Positions 1-6,725 of a stretch of 21,282 nt of DNA are shown here, piece after piece. The stretch is taken from assembly GCA_029240815.1 (NCBI GenBank), contig JARDZO010000065.1, forward strand, positions 1-21,282, written 5' to 3'. The stretch's first letter is position 1; every line of letters begins with the position of its first letter. The position numbers and the translations under genes were made by a program. Below the pieces are notes generated by a model. It saw nothing but the letters and a program-made list of their open reading frames with translations, made no database searches and had not been told where the DNA came from. The DNA comes from Brevibacillus sp. (lineage in GTDB: Bacteria > Bacillota > Bacilli > Brevibacillales > Brevibacillaceae).

Positions 1-210
1 ATCTTCGGCTGGGGCATCAAACGTTAAGCTTGTATTTGAAGTAATAATGCGAATGGCAGCAACGGTATGCCAAGCAATACGTCCTAAAGTCCAATTTTGA
101 GAAGTTATTTCCTGTTTCAGTGATTCATCAGTCAGATTACTCAGTAGTTTCTGCGTAGCAGCAGCTTCGAACTCCCAAGATTTTAAAAAATGGTCTAAGG
201 TTTGGAACAT
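1..210 (-). CDS. DinB/YfiT-like family protein, N-terminal part
   Basis: The 70 visible codons start at ATG 210 and run off the left edge of the window. The start is preceded by a strong AAGGGGGA ribosome binding site. The peptide opens MFQTLDHFLKSWEFEAAATQ and contains LGRIAWHTVAAI, the first-helix pattern and metal-ligand histidine (IAWHT) typical of the DinB/YfiT four-helix-bundle family. Members of this family bind a divalent metal, and some act as thiol-dependent S-transferases; the substrate cannot be told here. Normal family length is about 150-170 residues, so more than half is missing. It is unrelated to the genes to its right and separated from them by an AT-rich gap. Family assignment is fairly sure; function is not. 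Confidence 0.75.
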   Translation of the reverse strand, partial: MFQTLDHFLKSWEFEAAATQKLLSNLTDESLKQEITSQNWTLGRIAWHTVAAIRIITSNTSLTFDAPAED

Positions 211-400
211 AAAAAAATCCCCCTTATCATTTTCGTTTAATTCTTCTATTTTAAAAACGATACAAGAAAGATTTGAATACCACGTTAATTGATATGTTCA
301 ATAAAATCTACACTAAATCCTTCTTACTCTAACCTCTTCTGGCCAGCAGCCTCTGTTGTTTTGCTAAGCTATCATACCCGTTTGTTGAATAGCTGGCCAC

Positions 401-480
401 CAGTCTAACACTTTATTTCTCAGTTTATTACTTTATTTTTCGGTCTAATACTTTATTTTACAGTCTGCAACTTTATTTTT
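401..480. repeat. Four tandem 20-bp repeats
   Basis: Four contiguous copies of exactly 20 bp start at 401, 421, 441 and 461. The consensus is CAGTCTAATACTTTATTTTT. The core ACTTTATTT is identical in all four, and the CAGTCTAA half varies slightly (CAGTTTAT, CGGTCTAA, CAGTCTGC). There are no spacers, so this is not a CRISPR array. A 20-bp period close to two helical turns is typical of iteron-like arrays bound by replication initiators, recombinases or repressors. I cannot identify the binding protein. Confidence 0.85.
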
Positions 481-754
481 ATGGAACAACATCATTAACA
501 ATTGCTCCGTTAACTCCTAGAGAGTACTATTTGTTCCCCGTTTTCCCTCCATAACGATTGTGATCCTCTTAATTTTGCTGGGAGTTTTTATTCTTGCTGA
601 TCGTCCTCCCCTTTGCTATCCGACTTGCCCTTCAATTCTGTTCCTAAAGAAACTGTAGTTTCAAAATTGGCATTCGATGCCTGATATGTTTGGTATGGTG
701 CTAAGGCAGGCCATGGACAAGAGCTTGTAAGACTTACATCTGCTCTGGAGGCAA

Positions 755-895
755 ATGGATGGATGTTTTTTGAAAAACGATTGTTATTACCTCAAGCATG
801 CGGTCCAGTTCTTGGGTTTTGATGAGCATATAAGGTATCTGCTCGGGGCAGTCATCATCGGCATGATTCTTTGGCTGTTCGATTATTTTACGTAA
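755..895 (+). CDS. Possible small single-pass membrane peptide (46 aa)
   Basis: An ATG at 755 follows GGAGG with only three bases between, and opens a 46-codon frame ending in TAA at 893-895. The C-terminal half (YLLGAVIIGMILWLFDYF) is a convincing hydrophobic membrane span, preceded by a charged stretch (GFDEHIRY). It is the only plus-strand frame in the window that looks like a gene. There is no recognisable family, no clear promoter, and the RBS spacing is short. It could be a real small membrane protein, a toxin-like peptide, or the tail of a decayed gene. An in-frame stop (728-730) lies shortly before the ATG, so it is not simply the end of a longer intact frame. Confidence 0.35.
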   Translation: MDGCFLKNDCYYLKHAVQFLGFDEHIRYLLGAVIIGMILWLFDYFT

Positions 896-908
896 TAGAA
901 ATCGGCGC

Positions 909-937
909 AAAAAAAGACCCGGCCACTCAACCGGATC
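909..937 (-). terminator. Rho-independent terminator of the nagZ cluster
   Basis: On the minus strand, GATCCGG pairs with CCGGGTC across an eight-base loop and is followed directly by seven T residues (909-915 on the plus strand as A). It lies about 40 bases beyond the nagZ stop codon and is correctly oriented to end that transcript. Confidence 0.8.
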
Positions 938-979
938 TCCATCGCGTGAAAACGCCTAGTTTGATTTCAAATCAGATGC

Positions 980-3079
980 TCACCGTCCATAGGATAAGCC
1001 GTGGCCAAACTCGTAAAGGACTCCTCCTCTGCCGTCCGGAATTGTGACCGGCAGTTTTCCGGATGGATTGTTTTTGCCAAAAATGATGTCTGCCGTTGCC
1101 GCAAAGCTGGCATTTCGAAAACCGTACTGGGCGAGATAAGCATCCACTTCCGGATAAGCCATGATGTCGTACGGATTGCGGATGCCGACACCGATCACGG
1201 GCTTATCGGTTTTTTGGATGATTTGTTTGTAAATGCTCATCAGTGCGTTTTCCGGCGATCTGCCTTTGACATCGAACGTATAGGAGCCGATGATCACGGC
1301 GTCAGCCTCCTCCACCAGCTTCGCTTGCTCGTCGCTGAGCGCCCCGTTGGTGATTTGGATTGTCGATGTATTGGCATGGTGCTTTTTCACGGTGTCAGCC
1401 AGGCTGTCGATGTAGGTCGTCCCGACCACCACAATCTTTTTGTCTTCCGCAAGCGTAAGCGGCAGCACGCCGCTGTTTTTGACCATGGTCACCGAGTGGG
1501 CAGCAGCTTCGGCTTCCACTTGCTTGTTTTCCGCAGAGCCGATGACCGCCTTTGCGCGTTCGATTTGCCCGTCTACTCCCTCCGGATCTTCCGCTTTAAA
1601 GATCCCCCGCTTCACCTTCAGCGTCAGGATGCGTTTGACGGAATGTTCAATCCGCTCTTCGCTGATCTCCCCCTTTTTCACCGCTTGGAGGACACCAGTC
1701 GTCACCTCTTCCAAACCGATCGGCATCAGCACGATATCCACGCCAGCCTTCACGGCTCGAACCGCCGCGTCAACCGGGCCGAAATGGTCAGCGATCGCCT
1801 GCATATTCATGGCATCGGTCGATACAACGCCGTCGAAGCCGAGTTCGTCGCGGATCAAGCCTGTGATGACCTTGGATGACAGCGTGGCAGGCAGCGCAAT
1901 CTCCGTGCCGTCCTTTTTGGAAATCACTTTTGTGTCATCGATTTTCGGGAAGGTGACATGCGCAGTCATGATCGCATCCACGCCCGCTTCCATCGCTTTT
2001 TTGAACGGATAGAGCTCCACTTTTGACAGTCGGTCTTTGTCGTGAGGTACTTCTGGCAATCCCAGATGGGAATCGACGGCCGTATCGCCATGGCCGGGGA
2101 AGTGCTTGGCGGTGGCGGCGATCCCGTTTTGCTGCAGCCCTTTAATGTAGGCGACGCCCAAATCGCTGACCAGCTGCGGATCTTCCCCGAACGACCTGAC
2201 ACCGATAACCGGGTTGTCCGGATTATTATTCACATCCATGTCGGGAGCGAAGTTGGTGTTGATACCCAGGGCAGCCAGTTCTTTGCCGATGACGTCACCC
2301 ACCTTCAAAGCCAGCTCCTCCGAGCGCGCAGCGCCAAGGGCCATGTTGCCAGGCATGTCTGTTCCTTGCTGCAATCGGGTCACGATCCCGCCCTCCTGGT
2401 CAATCGTCACCATGAGGCCGTATTTTTGAGCCGCCAGCTGATAATCATGGACAAGGCGAATTGTCTGCTCTGTGTTCACCACGTTTTCCCGGAACAAAAT
2501 CACACCGCCGACATTGTATTTTTTGACGAGAGCCTCGATTTCCGGCAGCATGCTCGTGACGTCCTTGCCGTTCCATTTGCGGAAATCGGGCATCATCATC
2601 TGCCCCACTTTTTCTTCCAATGTCATGCCCGAGATCGCTTTGTCAATAATTTGATAGCGTTCCCCTTTCTGCTTGACGACCGTTACATTCTGCTCCCCGC
2701 TGTTTTTGTAATCGAGGGCGATTCGGTCTTCGAACTTGCCGTCGGTAACGGAGATGAAGGTTCTGCCGGGATGCTTGGCAAAGCTCACTGTGCCCTGTTC
2801 ATCGACAGCAGCCACATTTTTGTTGGAGGTTTTCCATTCCAAGCCTTCGGATGCTTTTTCAAAATGACCGTCTCGGTAAACATGGAGCGCTTGCAGCTGG
2901 AGGGTGTCCCCAGCCACGCCCAATTCCGCTTCGGGTACGTTCAAGCTGATGATCAAATCGACAACCTCTGTCTGTTCTTGTGCGTTTGTTTTCATGACGT
3001 CCCGTGAGAAAGCGGCTTGGCTGAACAGCAACGCAAGTACCAACAGAACAGCACTGATTTTCTTTCTCCCAACTCTCAT
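980..3079 (-). CDS. nagZ: Exported GH3 beta-N-acetylglucosaminidase
   Basis: A 699-residue glycoside hydrolase family 3 enzyme that removes terminal GlcNAc from muropeptides or peptidoglycan chain ends. Residues 1-26 form a signal peptide (MRVGRKKISAVLLVLALLFS). Residues about 35-125 look like a bacterial Ig-like (Big2-type) domain (EWKTSNKNVAAVDEQGTVSF). The TIM barrel spans about 145-490, with the NagZ signature KHFPGHGDT (325-333), the Asp336/His338 acid-base dyad in DSH, and the probable nucleophile Asp422 in STDAMNMQ. The C-terminal alpha/beta domain follows, as in B. subtilis NagZ (YbbD), which is somewhat shorter. The start is fixed by AGGAGATGA just upstream of ATG 3079. It is the last gene of the namZ-amiE-nagZ cluster, 94 bases after amiE, and is followed by a terminator. 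GH3 and NagZ assignments are secure; the symbol follows the B. subtilis context. Confidence 0.93.
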   Translation of the reverse strand: MRVGRKKISAVLLVLALLFSQAAFSRDVMKTNAQEQTEVVDLIISLNVPEAELGVAGDTLQLQALHVYRDGHFEKASEGLEWKTSNKNVAAVDEQGTVSFAKHPGRTFISVTDGKFEDRIALDYKNSGEQNVTVVKQKGERYQIIDKAISGMTLEEKVGQMMMPDFRKWNGKDVTSMLPEIEALVKKYNVGGVILFRENVVNTEQTIRLVHDYQLAAQKYGLMVTIDQEGGIVTRLQQGTDMPGNMALGAARSEELALKVGDVIGKELAALGINTNFAPDMDVNNNPDNPVIGVRSFGEDPQLVSDLGVAYIKGLQQNGIAATAKHFPGHGDTAVDSHLGLPEVPHDKDRLSKVELYPFKKAMEAGVDAIMTAHVTFPKIDDTKVISKKDGTEIALPATLSSKVITGLIRDELGFDGVVSTDAMNMQAIADHFGPVDAAVRAVKAGVDIVLMPIGLEEVTTGVLQAVKKGEISEERIEHSVKRILTLKVKRGIFKAEDPEGVDGQIERAKAVIGSAENKQVEAEAAAHSVTMVKNSGVLPLTLAEDKKIVVVGTTYIDSLADTVKKHHANTSTIQITNGALSDEQAKLVEEADAVIIGSYTFDVKGRSPENALMSIYKQIIQKTDKPVIGVGIRNPYDIMAYPEVDAYLAQYGFRNASFAATADIIFGKNNPSGKLPVTIPDGRGGVLYEFGHGLSYGR

Positions 3080-3136
3080 GGATTCATCTCCTCTTATGTG
3101 AAAAAAGTCTCGACGTTTTTCATTAAATCAGGATGT

Positions 3137-3150
3137 GACCGCTTGCGGTC
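3137..3150 (-). repeat. Perfect 6-bp hairpin in the amiE-nagZ gap
   Basis: GACCGC and GCGGTC flank a two-base loop, a perfect GC-rich stem in the 94-base gap between amiE and nagZ. No T-run follows on either strand, so it is not a standard terminator. It lies two bases from a longer hairpin at 3153-3180; together they could stabilise or process the mRNA or attenuate nagZ. Confidence 0.6.
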
Positions 3151-3152
3151 TG

Positions 3153-3180
3153 CAACTAAACGATCATGACCGTTTAGTTG
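3153..3180 (-). repeat. 10-bp hairpin overlapping the amiE stop codon
   Basis: CAACTAAACG at 3153-3162 and CGTTTAGTTG at 3171-3180 are perfect inverted repeats with an eight-base loop. The right arm includes the amiE TAA stop (3174-3176). Without a downstream T-run it is more likely an mRNA-stability or processing structure than a full terminator. Confidence 0.65.
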
Positions 3181-4874
3181 CCCTCACGCGACCAGCCTTC
3201 TTGCATCCAGTCGGCATCCACTTCAAGGCCTTCTTTATCCATCACTTCCGGATCATGGACAAACCAGCCTCTTCCATTCACGGTCTTGTCTGTGGCATAG
3301 CGAAAACGGATTTGCTTGGTCCCGGTAGGAAGCTCCCACGAGACGTTTTTCCAGTCGCCTTCGCCTGTTGCGGCGGGACCAACCTCGGTCCAGTTCTCTC
3401 CGTCCGCGGATGCTTCGACATAGCCGTAATCAGCCTCGTTTTCTATCCGGAACCAGGTATCGAATGTGATTGTCCCCCCTTCCGGAAGGTCTACCTCGGC
3501 GGTGAGCGTGTTTTGCTGTTCATCGCCGACTCCCGCAAACCAGGCTCCGTCCTTCCAAGGAATGTCGACCGGGATCGCCAGCGCGGCTTGACGAGCGACT
3601 CCCCTCCGGACAGGATTGGTGGATACCGTATTGCGCGTAGGATGGACACGATTAGTGAGGACAATGCAAATGGTTTCGTTATTCGGACTAACCACGATCG
3701 ATGTTCCGGTGTAACCGGTATGCCCCATCGTCCTACTGTCGCTCAAGGCATCCATGTACCAGCCTTGGTACAGCTCCCAGCCGAGACCGTGATCATCTCC
3801 CGGGAACTCCGGAATCTGGTTTTCCGTCATCAGCTCGATCGATTCCTTGGACAGAATCCGTTTTCCTCCATATTTCCCGTCGTTCAGCATCACCTGCGCA
3901 AAGACCGCCAAGTCGCGGGCAGTGCTGAAAACTCCCGCGTGACCCGCCACGCCGTCAAGCGACCAAGCATTCTCATCGTGCACTTCGCCCCAGACCAACC
4001 CTCTTTCTGTCCATGGCTGGTATTCCGTAGCCGCGATCCGTTTTTTCAGGCGCTCCCCAGGATTGTACATTGTATCGGACATGTCCAGAGGCTCCGTGAT
4101 GTGCTCGGTGACGTATTCATCCAGACGTTGACCCGTCAGTTTCTCCACCAATGCCCCCAACGTAATCAGGTTCAGATCGCTGTAGACGTACTTGCTTCCC
4201 GGGCGGTTGACAAGGGGATGGCGCAAGACGATCTGCAGTCTTTCTTCTCTGCTGTCTCCCATTTGATATAGTGGAATAAACGGTTCAAATCCGGATGTAT
4301 GGGTCAACAGCTGCCGGATGGTGACCTTTTCCTTTCCGTTTTCCGCAAACTCAGGGAGGTAATCGGCGACAGGATCATCCAGGTCGAATCGCTCCTTCTC
4401 GTGCAGCTGCATGACAGCCGTGGAGGTAAACAGCTTGCTAACCGAAGCCATATCGAAAATGGTGTCCGTCTCCATGCGAATGGGCTGATCCAACAGCGTT
4501 TTTTTATCATCGGCGTATTGCGCGGAGAAGCCGTAAGCCTGTTCTTTCACAATCACCCCACGGCGGGCGACGAGCACGACGGCGCCGGGCATCACGCCCT
4601 GGTCAATCGACGACTCGATGAGAGAATCGATCTCCGCAAGCGGCGCGGCGGACATGCCTGCTGCAGAAGGCTTCCCCGGATGCAGCTTGCCGTTGGAATG
4701 TCCGGGTTTGTCCCATGGATGGGAAAGCGGATGTTTAACTGGCGTGGACTTTTTCTCCTTCACTTCGATGGCTGGGGCTTCGCCGTCCCCCCGCTTTGCG
4801 GCAAAGGCAGGAAAAACCATGGCTCCCCAAGCCATACTGACACATAGACCGACAATGGCGGCCCGTTTTTTCAT
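3174..4874 (-). CDS. amiE: Exported serine hydrolase, MurNAc-L-Ala amidase type, with extra C-terminal domain
   Basis: A 566-residue beta-lactamase-fold serine hydrolase. By its position between namZ and nagZ it matches B. subtilis AmiE (YbbE), which cuts the peptide from MurNAc. A signal peptide occupies residues 1-25 (MKKRAAIVGLCVSMAWGAMV). The SxxK motif SVSK is at 144-147, a YSDLN motif at 231-235 stands for YxN, and HTG in GHTGYTGTSI replaces KTG. From about residue 440 an extra ~125-residue beta-sandwich follows (TITFDTWFRIENEADYGYVE, then ASADGENWTEV). It resembles the accessory jelly-roll domains of M6 and immune-inhibitor-A-type exoproteins and is not part of the ~440-residue B. subtilis protein. 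I chose ATG 4874 over the longer frame from 4946 because AGGAGTG lies seven bases upstream and the signal peptide begins there. The namZ TAG stop lies within this RBS, indicating translational coupling. Confidence 0.85.
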   Translation of the reverse strand: MKKRAAIVGLCVSMAWGAMVFPAFAAKRGDGEAPAIEVKEKKSTPVKHPLSHPWDKPGHSNGKLHPGKPSAAGMSAAPLAEIDSLIESSIDQGVMPGAVVLVARRGVIVKEQAYGFSAQYADDKKTLLDQPIRMETDTIFDMASVSKLFTSTAVMQLHEKERFDLDDPVADYLPEFAENGKEKVTIRQLLTHTSGFEPFIPLYQMGDSREERLQIVLRHPLVNRPGSKYVYSDLNLITLGALVEKLTGQRLDEYVTEHITEPLDMSDTMYNPGERLKKRIAATEYQPWTERGLVWGEVHDENAWSLDGVAGHAGVFSTARDLAVFAQVMLNDGKYGGKRILSKESIELMTENQIPEFPGDDHGLGWELYQGWYMDALSDSRTMGHTGYTGTSIVVSPNNETICIVLTNRVHPTRNTVSTNPVRRGVARQAALAIPVDIPWKDGAWFAGVGDEQQNTLTAEVDLPEGGTITFDTWFRIENEADYGYVEASADGENWTEVGPAATGEGDWKNVSWELPTGTKQIRFRYATDKTVNGRGWFVHDPEVMDKEGLEVDADWMQEGWSREGN

Positions 4875-4880
4875 GGGAAT

Positions 4881-4888
4881 CACTCCTA
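4881..4888 (-). promoter_or_regulatory. amiE ribosome binding site overlapping the namZ stop
   Basis: On the minus strand TAGGAGTG contains both the TAG stop of namZ (4888-4886) and the AGGAG ribosome binding site of amiE. Termination of one gene therefore delivers ribosomes to the next, supporting 4874 as the amiE start and a namZ-amiE operon. Confidence 0.75.
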
Positions 4889-6148
4889 ACGGTAGAGCAG
4901 ATACGACTCGCGCAGCTGCTTGAATGCGTTCAACTCGTCTTGCCAATCTGCGATGATGTCGTCCACGGACACTCCGTCATTGATAGCTCTGCGAACCTTA
5001 TCCGTTCCCATCAGTTTGTCGATCCAGTTGTCGCTGCGCCAAGCAAAATCATCCGGGTACTGTTTTTTCAATTCCACCATGATAGTAAGAGCCGTGCGTA
5101 TCGGGTCGTATTCATCGCGATCGGTCACGTAGAGCTGCAGCCCGCCGACGTTTTTGCCGGCATGCTTGGAAAAAGTGGGATTGAAGTACGCTTCTCTAAA
5201 GGACACGCCCGGCAAATCCAGATGATTCATTTGGTCCGCTATCTCCCACCCTTTTATGTAGGTGGCGCCGATCAGTTCAAACGGACGGGTGGTTCCGCGT
5301 CCCTCGGAAAGATTGGTTCCTTCGAACAGGCAGTTGCCTGGGTACACCAGGGCGGTTTCGGGTGTTGGCATGTTGGGCGACGGCAGCACCCAAGGGAGTC
5401 CCGTCTCGTCATAAAGCATGTCCCGTTTCCAGCCCTTCATCTGGATGATTTGGAGATCGGCCTTTTTCCCCAACTCTTTTTCAAGGAATTGCTCATTGAA
5501 AAAAACGGCAAGCTCTCCCACCGTCATGCCATGACGGACGGGGATCGGATAGATACCCACGAACGACTGGTAATCGGGGTTTAGCACAGGTCCCTCCACC
5601 TTTTCCCCGCCAATTGGATTTGGCCGATCCAGCACGATGAATGGCTTGTCCTGAAAGGCTGCTGCTTTCATGGCGTATGCCATCGTGGAAATATACGTGT
5701 AGAAGCGCGAACCGACATCCTGGATATCGAACAGGATGACATCCACATCGCGGAACATCGGGGCGATTTCTTCCGGCGTTTTTCCGTACAGGTTATAAAA
5801 CGGCAACCCCGTTTTCGGATCTTCGTAGGTGCCGGGAGCCGATCCCGCCTGCTCCGTTCCCCGAATCCCGTGCTCCGGACCATACACCGCTACCAGATCG
5901 ATGTTTTTTTCAAGCAGCGCGTCCACATCGTGCGTCAGGTCTTCGGTTACCCCGGTCGGATTGGTGATGAGCCCCACTTTTTTCCCTTTCAGCAATTCGG
6001 GATTCTCAAGCAACCGTTCGATGCCTGTCTGGACAGCGCGGCCATTCTTCTTTTCTTTGGCCAAACCAAGATCGGCCGCTCCTGCCGCAGTCAATGCACA
6101 TAGTAAAACAAGGGACGATAGATAGTGAAACCAGCGAGTCCTCGTCAA
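4886..6148 (-). CDS. namZ: Exported exo-beta-N-acetylmuramidase (DUF1343/GH171)
   Basis: A 420-residue DUF1343 protein, the family of B. subtilis NamZ (YbbC), an exo-lytic enzyme that removes terminal MurNAc from peptidoglycan chains. A signal peptide covers about residues 1-29 (RWFHYLSSLVLLCALTAAGA). Family motifs seen are LITNPTGVT (60-68), VYGPEHGIRG with Glu92 as the expected catalytic acid, DIQDVGSRFYTYISTM, VLDRPNPIGG, RHGMTVGE and LSEGRGTTRPFE. The frame stays open back to 6298, but the start is better placed at TTG 6148: an excellent GGAGGTGA lies seven bases upstream and the signal peptide begins at once, while the extra 50 residues look like untranslated leader. It is the first gene of the namZ-amiE-nagZ cluster. 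NamZ supplies the MurNAc end, AmiE strips the peptide and NagZ takes the next GlcNAc. No murQ, murP or murR is present here. Confidence 0.9.
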   Translation of the reverse strand: MTRTRWFHYLSSLVLLCALTAAGAADLGLAKEKKNGRAVQTGIERLLENPELLKGKKVGLITNPTGVTEDLTHDVDALLEKNIDLVAVYGPEHGIRGTEQAGSAPGTYEDPKTGLPFYNLYGKTPEEIAPMFRDVDVILFDIQDVGSRFYTYISTMAYAMKAAAFQDKPFIVLDRPNPIGGEKVEGPVLNPDYQSFVGIYPIPVRHGMTVGELAVFFNEQFLEKELGKKADLQIIQMKGWKRDMLYDETGLPWVLPSPNMPTPETALVYPGNCLFEGTNLSEGRGTTRPFELIGATYIKGWEIADQMNHLDLPGVSFREAYFNPTFSKHAGKNVGGLQLYVTDRDEYDPIRTALTIMVELKKQYPDDFAWRSDNWIDKLMGTDKVRRAINDGVSVDDIIADWQDELNAFKQLRESYLLYR

Positions 6149-6155
6149 GGTACAA

Positions 6156-6163
6156 TCACCTCC
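6156..6163 (-). promoter_or_regulatory. Ribosome binding site deciding the TTG start of namZ
   Basis: GGAGGTGA on the minus strand is a near-perfect Shine-Dalgarno sequence ending seven bases before TTG 6148. It is the reason for shortening the namZ frame from 6298. Confidence 0.75.
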
Positions 6164-6479
6164 ACTTGTACTAGATTGCAAGAGTGGATGAAAATAGTCC
6201 TCCTTTCCATCCTTGTTGGATTTGGTTGGTTTTTGAATATTCTGGAAGTATATACCATCGATGATAAAGGTTTCGTCTTGATTTTTCACGGGGACCATTT
6301 ACTAAATTTTCTAACAAATAAACGTCCAGGTGTCCAAATTCATAGTTCTTTGTATCTAAACTGGAAACTTTTTCTCTGCCCCGTTTGAAGGTATTACTCA
6401 TGGCTAGAATTAAAAATGGAGGCTCTTCGTATTACTAGCAACAATGAGGGCGATGGCTCCTGGTTATCTGCTTTCTTCC
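6164..6479. other. Upstream region of namZ, no gene seen
   Basis: About 315 AT-rich bases. It must carry the promoter of the namZ cluster, but I cannot pick a convincing -35/-10 pair. Minus-strand frames run through it (6171-6401 and the 5' extension of namZ) but lack an RBS and have no recognisable product. Confidence 0.4.
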
Positions 6480-6509
6480 AAAAAAATAGGAGCGGTATGT
6501 CCGCTCCTA
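6480..6509 (-). terminator. Terminator of the sugar-uptake operon
   Basis: TAGGAGCGG (6487-6495) and CCGCTCCTA (6501-6509) form a perfect 9-bp stem with a five-base loop. On the minus strand the stem is followed by seven T residues. It lies about 215 bases past the stop of the GH63-like gene and would end the transport operon before the namZ cluster. Confidence 0.8.
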
Positions 6510-6577
6510 GTCTATAGTAACGTTTGCCATTTTTTTGTAGTAAAACGACATTTCTTACAGGGGCTTATGGATACCGA

Positions 6578-6603
6578 GCGGCAGATTCAGCCGCCTTTTT
6601 TTA
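6578..6603 (+). terminator. Plus-strand terminator-like hairpin
   Basis: GCGGC and GCCGC pair across AGATTCA and are followed by a C and seven T residues on the plus strand. No plus-strand gene lies upstream, so it may end antisense or small-RNA transcription from about 6440-6570, or be a chance structure. The stem is only five base pairs. Confidence 0.4.
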
Positions 6604-6725
6604 GTATTGGTCTCCTTCTTTTCCCCAGTCAATGAAATTCTTCGCTTTGTTGCCTGAACCAACCATAAAGAAAGCGTCGTCCGAAGATTATGCGGAAGGA
6701 TAGGGAAATCTATTTTTCTGCTGTT

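Larger units (their letters stand above)
211..979. other. AT-rich intergenic region
   Basis: This stretch of about 770 bases between the DinB-like gene and nagZ has no long open frame. It holds a four-copy tandem repeat (401-480), a possible small membrane-peptide ORF (755-895) and the terminator of the nagZ cluster (909-937). The rest (about 481-740) shows stop codons in all frames and nothing I can assign. Base composition is clearly more AT-rich than the neighbouring genes, which would fit an insertion scar or remnant of a mobile element, but no transposase is recognisable. Confidence 0.6.

Noticed and set aside
401..480. CRISPR array
   Set aside because: The repeats are directly adjacent with no spacers, are too short, and no cas gene is present.
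1001..1879. Long plus-strand open frame opposite nagZ
   Set aside because: It is a shadow of the high-GC coding sequence on the other strand, with no RBS and no family resemblance. The same holds for the frames at 2042-3007, 3135-4271, 4940-5584, 7677-8474 and 13213-14235.
6149..6298. N-terminal extension of namZ to 6298
   Set aside because: The extra 50 residues have no RBS and would bury the signal peptide; the GGAGGTGA before TTG 6148 fits much better.
6171..6401. Minus-strand 76-codon frame upstream of namZ
   Set aside because: No clear RBS, no recognisable product, and it lies in the probable promoter/leader region of namZ.
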